Origin: an uncultured OM43 clade bacterium
Lineage (GTDB): Bacteria > Pseudomonadota > Gammaproteobacteria > Burkholderiales > Methylophilaceae
NCBI GenBank assembly: GCA_902558495.1
Contig: CACEEB010000004.1
Span: forward strand, 1-64,000
Length of the DNA stretch: 64,000 nucleotides
Direction: 5' to 3'
Positions 1 through 8,436 of this stretch are shown piece by piece (within the stretch, counting starts at the first letter, position 1; every line of letters begins with the position of its first letter). The notes beneath the pieces are model-generated. The model did not search any database and had not been told where the DNA came from. It worked only from the letters and a program-made list of their open reading frames with translations. A program made the position numbers and the translations under genes.

Positions 1-170
1 ACTGCATCAGCTTCTTCTCCTGATGGGTTAAATCCACCATTACCACCGATAAGTAATGCATCAGTTGGGTGGAATTCTTCACCTTCAGCCAATGGCTCAG
101 GTGCTGGGGGAGCAGTAACACAACCGACTAGAAAAGCAGCGGCTAGTCCTGCAGTTAATAGATGTTTCAT
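1..170 (-). CDS. Putative small lipoprotein, C-terminus truncated by window edge
   Basis: Reverse-strand reading from ATG at 170: MKHLLTAGLAAAFLVGCVTAPPAPEPLAEGEEFHPTDALLIGGNGGFNPSGEEADAV...; signal peptide with lipobox LVGC; SD-like aggagg upstream. Confidence 0.6.
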   Translation of the reverse strand, partial: MKHLLTAGLAAAFLVGCVTAPPAPEPLAEGEEFHPTDALLIGGNGGFNPSGEEADA

Positions 171-322
171 TTAATTCCTCCTATTAAATTAAAAGTAACT
201 TCTTCTATTGCATGAGTAATTACCATTGAAAGTTACTATCATGGCTTCAGACAATAATTTATTATTTCTGCAATCTACCAATTTGTCAACATTATGACAA
301 CAATGAACTTGAAGAAATATAT

Positions 323-946
323 TTAGCTTTCTTTTATTTTTAAAAATAAATCAGCTAATTTAAATCCTAATTCACTGGATTTGGATATTAAGGACATCGC
401 TCTTTTCCTCTCTTCAGGGACAATGTATCCATAATAATATAAAAGACCAAGACTAAAGTTTGCCTCAGGATGGTTATTTCCGGCGGCCTGTTTAAGCCAA
501 GTCCAGGCTTCTGCCTTATTTACACCTTTGTTATTTACGTAAAACATCCACATTTTAAATTGGGCATTTATATCGCCACCATTACCCAGCTTTCTCATAG
601 CATTTAACTCCTTTTTTGGAATTTTATCTATGGGCCCATATTTTTGAAGAAAAGATAAGTCTTGTGTGTTTGCGGTGTTAATTGCATTTGCAATTATATT
701 TGTCTCTGTAGGTAATTTTCTTAAATAATGAGAAGCTTTTTTATGACCTTGCAAGGCAGATATTACCAGCCAATCTGATAAAAAATTGCTATTCGCTGCC
801 ATTTCTTTAAGTCCAAACTCATATTGTGCATTAGGGTTACCGTCCCTAGCCATTTTTTCTAGCTCATTACCAAAAACATAGCCTGAGATTACCAATAAAG
901 AAAAAAAGGTAAGTTTTTGAAACAAAGTGGTGCATTTTATGCTCAT
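323..946 (-). CDS. Sel1-like repeat (TPR-like) exported protein
   Basis: ORF with N-terminal signal; motifs GNPNAQYEFGL, AWTWLKQAAGNNHPEANFSLGLLYYYG typical of Sel1 repeats. Confidence 0.75.
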   Translation of the reverse strand: MSIKCTTLFQKLTFFSLLVISGYVFGNELEKMARDGNPNAQYEFGLKEMAANSNFLSDWLVISALQGHKKASHYLRKLPTETNIIANAINTANTQDLSFLQKYGPIDKIPKKELNAMRKLGNGGDINAQFKMWMFYVNNKGVNKAEAWTWLKQAAGNNHPEANFSLGLLYYYGYIVPEERKRAMSLISKSSELGFKLADLFLKIKES

Positions 947-1039
947 AAAGTGGACATTATCGTTAAACTATCTATAATTTATATTACAAGATTATGAAAA
1001 AAGGTAAATAATATTTTTAACTTACTAAAATTAATAGGC

Positions 1040-1771
1040 TTGATAACACTTTTATTAACATCGCTGCAATTAAGAGCGGATGCTAACCCGGAACTATGGC
1101 CTTATATAAAAGAGAGGTTATTTAGTGATAGGCCTATCGCTGAGGCAGAATTTTTAACCATATCTGGACCAAAAAGAGCGTCCAGCGGTGCTCAGGTCCC
1201 TGTGACTATCAAACTCGACTCTCCTGATGACACCGAAATGAAATACGTTTTTTTAATCATAGATGCTAACCCAACCCAGCATGCGGCAACCTATAAACTT
1301 ACTAACTTATCTCAAGAACTTGAACTTTCCACAAGAATAAGAATGGAAACAGATTCCTTTGTTCGTGTGGTTGCAGAAGATACTGCCGGTAAATTGTATA
1401 TGAGCGCTATCCCAATAAGAGCCTCTGGTGGATGCAGCGGGTATATGGATGTTTTCGATCCAGAACTAACAGCGAATCTTGGAAAAATTTTAGTGAAATC
1501 AAAAGATAAATTCCTCACTACAAGAATTAAACATCCGAATTTTACAGGTTTACAAAAAGACTTGGCTTCTGGAGGATATATACCGAGATGGATCGTAGAA
1601 GAAATTATCTATGTAAATAACGAGGAGATTGTTCTCGTAGCGCAAAACAAAATATCTATGAGTCAAGATCCTTACCTTAAATTTAAAGTAAATTCCGATA
1701 TTAAAGGAGCTTTAAACATCATGGTAAGAGACACCAAAGGTCAAGGATTCAGTAAAGATATTACCATCTAA
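1040..1771 (+). CDS. Quinoprotein dehydrogenase-associated SoxYZ-like carrier protein
   Basis: SoxY-like part ending in a Cys-containing GGCSG motif, followed by a SoxZ-like domain; resembles the fused SoxYZ-like carrier family of methylotrophs. Confidence 0.7.
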   Translation: MITLLLTSLQLRADANPELWPYIKERLFSDRPIAEAEFLTISGPKRASSGAQVPVTIKLDSPDDTEMKYVFLIIDANPTQHAATYKLTNLSQELELSTRIRMETDSFVRVVAEDTAGKLYMSAIPIRASGGCSGYMDVFDPELTANLGKILVKSKDKFLTTRIKHPNFTGLQKDLASGGYIPRWIVEEIIYVNNEEIVLVAQNKISMSQDPYLKFKVNSDIKGALNIMVRDTKGQGFSKDITI

Positions 1772-1799
1772 GCATTATCTTATCAGCTTAATCTTTGAT

Positions 1800-2144
1800 C
1801 TAATCTCTTGATAACCCCCCCCACAAAATTGGAAGTAATCCAATAATTACAAAGATAATAAAAATAATAAAAATTGTGGATAATGATTTGCCATAATTAT
1901 CAACCACCTCCTTAAGCTCTAAGATTCTTTTTTGATTATGATGGAGCTGCTCAGTACTCAAATTCATTAAAACTTCTACATTACATTCTCTTTCTGCGTC
2001 CAAGCATAATTCAATTTGGTGGTTTAATTCCTTACTAAAAAGCTGGTGTGAAAAAAATTCATTTGCTGACAAGAATAAGCATAAGAAAAAACCAATGATA
2101 AAAAAGAGCCAAAAAAATTGTTTAGATGAATTCTTAATTTGCAA
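1800..2144 (-). CDS. Hypothetical membrane protein with two TM segments
   Basis: ORF with N- and C-terminal hydrophobic helices; no family recognised. Confidence 0.5.
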   Translation of the reverse strand: MQIKNSSKQFFWLFFIIGFFLCLFLSANEFFSHQLFSKELNHQIELCLDAERECNVEVLMNLSTEQLHHNQKRILELKEVVDNYGKSLSTIFIIFIIFVIIGLLPILWGGLSRD

Positions 2145-2164
2145 GTAAATTTACCTTATGATAA

Positions 2165-2908
2165 TTATGTGAAAAGAAACTTTAATCCAGCAATTATAAG
2201 AACTGCGCCTAAAGCCTTTTGAATACCAGACACGTTTAGGTGCTTCAGCCCCAATTGAGTTCCAATTAAAACCCCTATAAGGACTGCTCCTGAAAATAAA
2301 AAAACAGTGGGGGGTAATGATTGCATAGAAGAAAGATTACCAGAGAGGCCTGAAATAGAATTGAAAAATATAAATGCAGCAGCCGTTCCTGATGCTTGCT
2401 TAACTGTTGTCCAACCTAAAAAAATAATTAGTGGTGACAGAAAAATACCTCCACCTGTTCCAGTTAAGCCAGAGAGTAAGCCGATTAAAGCCCCTCCAAA
2501 AAAGGCGACGATAAGATTAACTTCGACTATTGATTTTTTTGCATATTGATAGAAATTAAATAAAAATTGTGTCCCAGCAATTATTAAAATAAAACCTATT
2601 AAAGGCCTATAGAATTCCGGGGGTAATTCAATATAACCACCTATAAATGCTGCTGGTACTGAACCAATTGTTACTGGTAAAAAAACTTTAAAACTAAAAA
2701 AGTTACTTTTAATAAATCTAAATCCACCTATTGAGGAAACAATTATATTAAGAATTAAGCCAATAGGTTTAATTGTCCCTACAGGAGTCCCCATAAGAGA
2801 CATTATGGCAATATATGATGATGCACCACCATGACCTACAGATGAATATAAAATTGCCCCAAAGAGGATAAAGAATGCGGTAATGTAATCAGCTAAATAA
2901 AAATACAT
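2165..2908 (-). CDS. TauE/SafE family sulfite exporter-like permease
   Basis: Multi-TM ORF with GxVGHGGAS and GLTGTGGGIFLSPL motifs of TauE/SafE family. Confidence 0.85.
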   Translation of the reverse strand: MYFYLADYITAFFILFGAILYSSVGHGGASSYIAIMSLMGTPVGTIKPIGLILNIIVSSIGGFRFIKSNFFSFKVFLPVTIGSVPAAFIGGYIELPPEFYRPLIGFILIIAGTQFLFNFYQYAKKSIVEVNLIVAFFGGALIGLLSGLTGTGGGIFLSPLIIFLGWTTVKQASGTAAAFIFFNSISGLSGNLSSMQSLPPTVFLFSGAVLIGVLIGTQLGLKHLNVSGIQKALGAVLIIAGLKFLFT

Positions 2909-2914
2909 TAGTAT

Positions 2915-3430
2915 TTAATCAAAACAATTCTTTACCTCGGAGGGATTTGCAATGACAAAATGCCCCTTACTTTTTGAGTTATCCATGAGGTAGTGAAAGT
3001 AGATTGTAAGTTGACCATTTTCGACAATCTCCATAAACATCTCTTTTGATATTAGTTCATTTCTACGCATATTTTTTTGGTATGTGTTACTCATAAATTG
3101 ACGTGATTCTGTCTCAATTGCCACCTTATTAAACCAATTCCAGAAGGTGAATGAATAAAAAGGTCTTTTCAAATGTTTGTGACCTTTATGATGAGAACTG
3201 TAATGCTTATTAAGATCAAATATATGCTTGTCTTTATTGTATAAAATAACTTCAAATGCTTTCTTTTTACCATTATCATCAAAATTTTTTCTGCACTTTG
3301 CGTTTAATTTTAAATAGGATTCATCTATTGGAGCAAAAAAATTTGCACCGGTAAATTCATCAAACGTCAATTCATTTGCTTGTAAAAAACTAGAGAAAAT
3401 AATTATTGAAAAAAAATAAATTTTATACAT
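2915..3430 (-). CDS. Hypothetical exported protein
   Basis: ORF with signal peptide; no family recognised. Confidence 0.5.
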   Translation of the reverse strand: MYKIYFFSIIIFSSFLQANELTFDEFTGANFFAPIDESYLKLNAKCRKNFDDNGKKKAFEVILYNKDKHIFDLNKHYSSHHKGHKHLKRPFYSFTFWNWFNKVAIETESRQFMSNTYQKNMRRNELISKEMFMEIVENGQLTIYFHYLMDNSKSKGHFVIANPSEVKNCFD

Positions 3431-3448
3431 AATGTTTAATTTAAGAAC

Positions 3449-4180
3449 TCAGAAATTTTCATTAGAATCAATAAATCGCCAGCAACCAAGAGGTAAATTA
3501 CCTAAACTTACATTGCCAATTCGTACCCTTTTTAAGCCTTTTACCCTTAAACCCAAAAGCTGACACATCTTTCGTATTTGACGATTTCGTCCTTCAATTA
3601 ATGTAAAACTCAATTGATCTTTATTTTGCCAGAACACTTTAGCTGGCTTTAGAGCATACCCTTCAAGAGATAAACCGTGATTTAAAAGTTTTAAATTGTC
3701 ATCTGATAAATTACCCTCTACCCTGACTAAATATTCCTTCTCAACAACTACATTTTCTCCAATAATTTTTTTGGCAACTCGACCATCTTGTGTAAGCACA
3801 AGTAAACCAGAAGAGTCTATATCTAATCTTCCTGCCGGAGCCAAACCATCGGTTTTAAAAAATGACCTTTTATTATTATCGTTTTGTTTAAAATATTTAT
3901 CAGGGGTAATAAGGCTTGCAGCGGGGATAAATTCTTTGTCATCATCAAGGTGAGAAATATATCCAATTGGTTTATGCAGAATTATAGTAGCCTTTGACAG
4001 CTGGGTTTTTTTTGCTTTATCTTTTAACTCTATTTTTTGCGATCTAAAAGCTTTAGCCCCTAATTCTAAAACAGTCTTTCCATCTAGTAGAACTTGTCCA
4101 AGCTCAATAAATTTGTCTGCCTCTCTACGAGAACAAAGTCCTTTTTCGGATAAAATTTTAGATATACGTATTTTTTCCAT
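3449..4180 (-). CDS. rRNA pseudouridine synthase (RsuA/RluF type)
   Basis: S4 domain (RISKILSEKGLCSRREADKFIE) and GRLDIDSSGLLVLTQDG catalytic motif. Confidence 0.9.
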   Translation of the reverse strand: MEKIRISKILSEKGLCSRREADKFIELGQVLLDGKTVLELGAKAFRSQKIELKDKAKKTQLSKATIILHKPIGYISHLDDDKEFIPAASLITPDKYFKQNDNNKRSFFKTDGLAPAGRLDIDSSGLLVLTQDGRVAKKIIGENVVVEKEYLVRVEGNLSDDNLKLLNHGLSLEGYALKPAKVFWQNKDQLSFTLIEGRNRQIRKMCQLLGLRVKGLKRVRIGNVSLGNLPLGCWRFIDSNENF

Positions 4181-4184
4181 AATT

Positions 4185-4844
4185 TTAACTATTTAAAAGT
4201 GCATCCTTAAGATATGGATCAATATTATCTTGACTTAAAAGCCATTTTTTATAATCAATTGGAATATCTGTAATTAATGTACCTTTATGTTTTCCAAATG
4301 GCATTACAGTCGGCGTCCTTGCATCTTCACTTAATTCCCAAAGATGCTCAAAGGACGAAACATCCAACTCGATACATATTTTCTCTAAAATCGTAGCGCA
4401 TATCCTAACGTCCGTTTCAGCAGAATGAGCTTTTTTTAAAATGTCCCGAGCATTATCTCGATCAATAAAGTAAAGCAAAGCACTTTGAGAGTATGCGTCG
4501 ATACTATTCCAGACCTTTCTAGCTAATGCTAATGTACATATTCTTCTTATATTTGGCTGATCAATAACATTCCAATCATAATCAATATTATGACCAATAA
4601 TATACTCAACATCATTTGGGAGACTAAATGATTTAGCAGGTGGGCATTGAATTAACTCTTCATCATAAATATGATGGGTAGCCAAAGCTCCTAATTCAAT
4701 AGGTTTCCCAGGGTTATATCTTTGACAAAAACTTAATCCTAATTTAAAAGGATCCACGCTTTTTAGTTCAAGCCAAGCCCCTTCTATTATTATTGGGTCT
4801 TTCCTTCCAGTAGTTTCAGTATCAAAAATTACTGCTTTAGTCAT
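4185..4844 (-). CDS. Exodeoxyribonuclease X-like 3'-5' exonuclease with C-terminal DUF3820-like extension
   Basis: FDTETTG exonuclease motif; C-terminal MPFGKHKGTLITDIPIDYKKWLL. Confidence 0.85.
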   Translation of the reverse strand: MTKAVIFDTETTGRKDPIIIEGAWLELKSVDPFKLGLSFCQRYNPGKPIELGALATHHIYDEELIQCPPAKSFSLPNDVEYIIGHNIDYDWNVIDQPNIRRICTLALARKVWNSIDAYSQSALLYFIDRDNARDILKKAHSAETDVRICATILEKICIELDVSSFEHLWELSEDARTPTVMPFGKHKGTLITDIPIDYKKWLLSQDNIDPYLKDALLNS

Positions 4845-4868
4845 TATTTTTCCTAAATAAATATTGGT

Positions 4869-7595
4869 TTATTCCAATAATTTTTTCCATATTTTATGAA
4901 CATTAATTACGTGATCTGAGACAAGTGCCATATTAACCTTACCAGGATTTTTTGGGTTCAAACCTTGTTTATGTTGCATTCCTCTATATGCCCGATAAGC
5001 AAAGACTAATTTTTTTGCATCATTTTGATTTAAAAAACCTAGGCTTGCAATCTTTTCTAATAAAGCAATGTTGCCAATATTCTCAGTAAGCTCATTGTAT
5101 TTAAAGCTGTAAGCTAGAATATAAAATTGCGTTATAAATTCAATATCTACCAAGCCTCCACGACTATGCTTTAAATCAAACAAATCATTTGTGGGTTTTT
5201 TATTCCGATAAATTCTTTCACGCATACTACTAATATCATTCCTTAACTTTGCAATATCTCTATTTTTTCGTAATATTGTGTCCCTTAATTCTTTAAACTT
5301 GCTCTTTAAAGAGCTATCATCCGATAAAAATCTTGCTCTAGTTATGGCTTGATTTTCCCAAGTTTGGGATTTATGCATTTGATATTCGTCAAAAGCATCC
5401 CAGCTGGATACCAAAATTCCACTGCCACCATCTGGCCTGAGCCTAAAATCAATATCATACAGAACACCAGATGCTGTATGTGCGGTCATCCAACTATTAA
5501 ATCTTTGCGTTAACTTCACAAGTTTATCCCTCGAAACAACTTTATTGTCATCATAAACAAATACCATATCTAAATCAGACAAATAGCTCATCTCTTTTCC
5601 TCCAAATTTTCCATAGGCAATAATACCTAATTTTGGAAAAGCAATTTTTGGGTATAAAATTTTCCATACACATAAAAGGGCTTCTTGAACTATTAGGTCC
5701 GCAATATCTGCCAACGCATCAGATATTTTTTCTGTTGGATAAATTTGCATTTCCTCCTGAATAGCGAGCTTAAAAATCATGGATTGTTTAAAATTTCTCA
5801 TTAGATTCATCTGCTCTTCAATGTCACCTTTGTTTGAACTTAGTTGTTTCATTAAATTAACTTTAGGCTCCTTTAAATCAAATGGCGTAAAAAAGCGTGA
5901 TGAATCAATTAATTCATCAATCATCGCTGGATAATGAGTAATCTCTTCGATAATATCTTGATTAAAACTGGCTATTTTTACGAGCAAAGTTAGTGCAGAT
6001 TTATTTTCTACTAATAAAGATAAATAACTTGACCTTCTTGCAATAGTCTCAAGAGCATTTAAAACATCAACAATTGTTTTGTCTGGATTATCAACATTTG
6101 CTACTTCAGCTATAACCAGAGGGGTAAGTTGATCCATCCTTTCTTTTGAAATTGCGGGTAGCGACGGATAAAGACCCATATACTTTATATTCCTCAAGAA
6201 ATCATAGGTATCTTCTGATTTTTTATACCCATTTTTGGATAAGAAATTTACAGCTGAATCTTTTTGCATTTCAAAATTCCAAATCAATTCATATTCATCT
6301 GCAAATTCCGGGGTTTGATCATTTTCTCTATTAAATAAATCTCTGAAAATTAATTCAATTGCATTTTGATGTTGATGCATTTTTTTTTCTAGTATTTTCC
6401 ATTCTTTCACATTCATTGACCTGGCCAATAAATTTTTAACGTCTAAGTGATTTGGAATTTTATGTGTCTGTGTATCATTCATATATTGTAATCGGTGCTC
6501 TAAATTACGAAAAAAAGAATAAGCATCAGCTAATATATGCATTAATGATTTGTCTATTAATTTTTTCTCAAATAAAGAATTAAGTGCCAATGAAAAATTT
6601 TTACTTCTTAAAGATTTATCCTTTCCACCCCAAACCAACTGATATGATTGAATAATAAATTCAATAGTCCTTATCCCTCCTCTACCATATTTAACATCGC
6701 CATCATTTATTTTTTTTTGCATATCAGTATTTATTTTTCTCTTTAACTTTCTTAAAGAAGAAAATATATTAAAATCTAAATACTTTCGGTATACAAAAGG
6801 AATAATCAAAGAATTAACAATCCTCTCTGGGCCAATAATTACCCTTGCTTTTAACCAAGCATATCTCTCCCAATCCAGTCCTTGATTTAATAAATAACCC
6901 TCAAAAGCTGCGGTTGATAGGACAAGAAGTCCTTGAGAACCAAATGGTCGTAGCCTTGTGTCGACCCTAAAAACTATTCCATCCTCGGTAAAATCATTTA
7001 ATGTTGAAATTATACATTTAGATAATTTTGTAAAGAAATCTTGGTTGCTTATAAATTTTTTATTGGTTTGGCCTTGTTCATCATATAAAAATACAAGATC
7101 AATATCTGAAGAAGGATTTAATTCTTTGCCTCCAAGCTTGCCCATACCAATAATTATTAAATTTTGTTTTTTACCGTTTTCATTGAGTGGTTTTCCATAT
7201 TCCTTAGTGAGTTCTTTTAAGTGATATTTATAAGATATTTCTAGGGCGATCTCAGCTAAATTAGTATGAGTGTCGAAAACTTCAGATAAATCACATAAAT
7301 TATTTAAATCTCGAATTAGACTAATAGAAAAAAATTGTTCTCGCATTGCTCTTAAAGATTTCTTTAGATCATTAAGATTATCAATTGAACGATCTTTGAT
7401 GAAAGACTCAATATGAGATCGCTTTATTCTTTTTTTTAAGCTTTGCTTAAAGGATTTAATTAGTTCTGGTTTTGATTCGAGAAGCGTAGATAAAAATTTG
7501 GATTGTAGTTTTGCATTACTAATTGCAATATTGGCGTCTAATTTTTTATTGTCAAGAGTAATCAATGATATGTCGTCCTTTCTAAACTTTAACAT
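4869..7595 (-). CDS. glnE: Bifunctional glutamine synthetase adenylyltransferase/deadenylase
   Basis: 908 aa; two nucleotidyltransferase motifs (GMGKLGGKELNPSSDIDLVF, AYGKFGGKEMSYLSDLDMVF). Confidence 0.95.
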   Translation of the reverse strand: MLKFRKDDISLITLDNKKLDANIAISNAKLQSKFLSTLLESKPELIKSFKQSLKKRIKRSHIESFIKDRSIDNLNDLKKSLRAMREQFFSISLIRDLNNLCDLSEVFDTHTNLAEIALEISYKYHLKELTKEYGKPLNENGKKQNLIIIGMGKLGGKELNPSSDIDLVFLYDEQGQTNKKFISNQDFFTKLSKCIISTLNDFTEDGIVFRVDTRLRPFGSQGLLVLSTAAFEGYLLNQGLDWERYAWLKARVIIGPERIVNSLIIPFVYRKYLDFNIFSSLRKLKRKINTDMQKKINDGDVKYGRGGIRTIEFIIQSYQLVWGGKDKSLRSKNFSLALNSLFEKKLIDKSLMHILADAYSFFRNLEHRLQYMNDTQTHKIPNHLDVKNLLARSMNVKEWKILEKKMHQHQNAIELIFRDLFNRENDQTPEFADEYELIWNFEMQKDSAVNFLSKNGYKKSEDTYDFLRNIKYMGLYPSLPAISKERMDQLTPLVIAEVANVDNPDKTIVDVLNALETIARRSSYLSLLVENKSALTLLVKIASFNQDIIEEITHYPAMIDELIDSSRFFTPFDLKEPKVNLMKQLSSNKGDIEEQMNLMRNFKQSMIFKLAIQEEMQIYPTEKISDALADIADLIVQEALLCVWKILYPKIAFPKLGIIAYGKFGGKEMSYLSDLDMVFVYDDNKVVSRDKLVKLTQRFNSWMTAHTASGVLYDIDFRLRPDGGSGILVSSWDAFDEYQMHKSQTWENQAITRARFLSDDSSLKSKFKELRDTILRKNRDIAKLRNDISSMRERIYRNKKPTNDLFDLKHSRGGLVDIEFITQFYILAYSFKYNELTENIGNIALLEKIASLGFLNQNDAKKLVFAYRAYRGMQHKQGLNPKNPGKVNMALVSDHVINVHKIWKKLLE

Positions 7596-7614
7596 TCTCC
7601 AAAATTAAATAAAT

Positions 7615-7691
7615 TGGTCGGGACGGTGAGATTCGAACTCACGACCCCATGCACCCCATGCATGTACGCTACCAGGCTGCGCTACGCCCCG
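7615..7691 (-). tRNA. tRNA-Pro (GGG)
   Basis: Reverse complement CGGGGCGTAGCGCAGCCTGGTAGCG...CATGCATGGGGTGCATG...GAGTTCGAATCTCACCGTCCCGACCA; cloverleaf and encoded CCA. Confidence 0.95.
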
Positions 7692-7704
7692 AAATAAATG
7701 TTAT

Positions 7705-8127
7705 CTATTTTAAAGTTTTAAGAATATCGCTTAACTGAGCTTTGAAATTACCGAGATCACTAGAACTATTTGTAGTGCTTGATGAAATAATATCGCCGGC
7801 TAAAGGGAGTTCTGCTTGTGCCTTCTCAATAGCCTCCTTAGAAGTAGTATCTTTAATAAATTTACGATCAGAAAGCTTTCCTTTAGCCCCTTGTATAGTA
7901 AAGCCCTCGAAATATAATAACTCTCGAATCTTTCTTATAAGAAGAATATCTGCCTGTTGATAATATCTTCGGTTGCCCCTTCTTGTGGTAGGTTTAAGTT
8001 GGGTGAATTCTTGCTCCCAGTAGCGAAGAACATGTGGTTTTAAATCGCACAAAACGCTTACTTCCCCAATAGCAAAATATCTTTTATTTGGAACGGTTGG
8101 TAGGACTTTTTTAAGATTGTTTTCCAG
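7705..8127 (-). CDS. MerR family transcriptional regulator; proposed CTG start at 8127 (ORF track starts at TTG 8052)
   Basis: Frame open upstream of 8052 encodes [41 protein letters not shown], i.e. the N-terminal half of the MerR HTH; no ATG/GTG/TTG between the upstream stop and TTG 8052. Confidence 0.75.
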   Translation of the reverse strand: MENNLKKVLPTVPNKRYFAIGEVSVLCDLKPHVLRYWEQEFTQLKPTTRRGNRRYYQQADILLIRKIRELLYFEGFTIQGAKGKLSDRKFIKDTTSKEAIEKAQAELPLAGDIISSSTTNSSSDLGNFKAQLSDILKTLK

Positions 8128-8413
8128 CAGTCTTCTCTTCTACACTATTTTTTAACTTTTGACTTGAGTGAAAGGTAACGACACGTCTTGCTTTTATAGG
8201 TATTTCTTCTCCCGTTTTTGGATTTCTTCCAGGTCTCTCAGACTTAGTTCTTAATTCAAAATTACCAAATCCCGAAAGCTTAACATTTTCACCTGCTTCG
8301 AGAGCAGCACGTATTTCCTCAAAAAAGGCTTCTACCATTTCCTTAGCCTCGCTTTTGTTAAGGCCTACTTGCTCGAATAAAACTTCAGATAACTCAGCTT
8401 TTGTTAGAGTCAT
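8111..8413 (-). CDS. ihfA: Integration host factor subunit alpha
   Basis: [34 protein letters not shown]...[21 protein letters not shown]. Confidence 0.97.
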   Translation of the reverse strand: MTLTKAELSEVLFEQVGLNKSEAKEMVEAFFEEIRAALEAGENVKLSGFGNFELRTKSERPGRNPKTGEEIPIKARRVVTFHSSQKLKNSVEEKTAGKQS

Positions 8414-8436
8414 AACTATTTTCTCTTAAAATTTAA

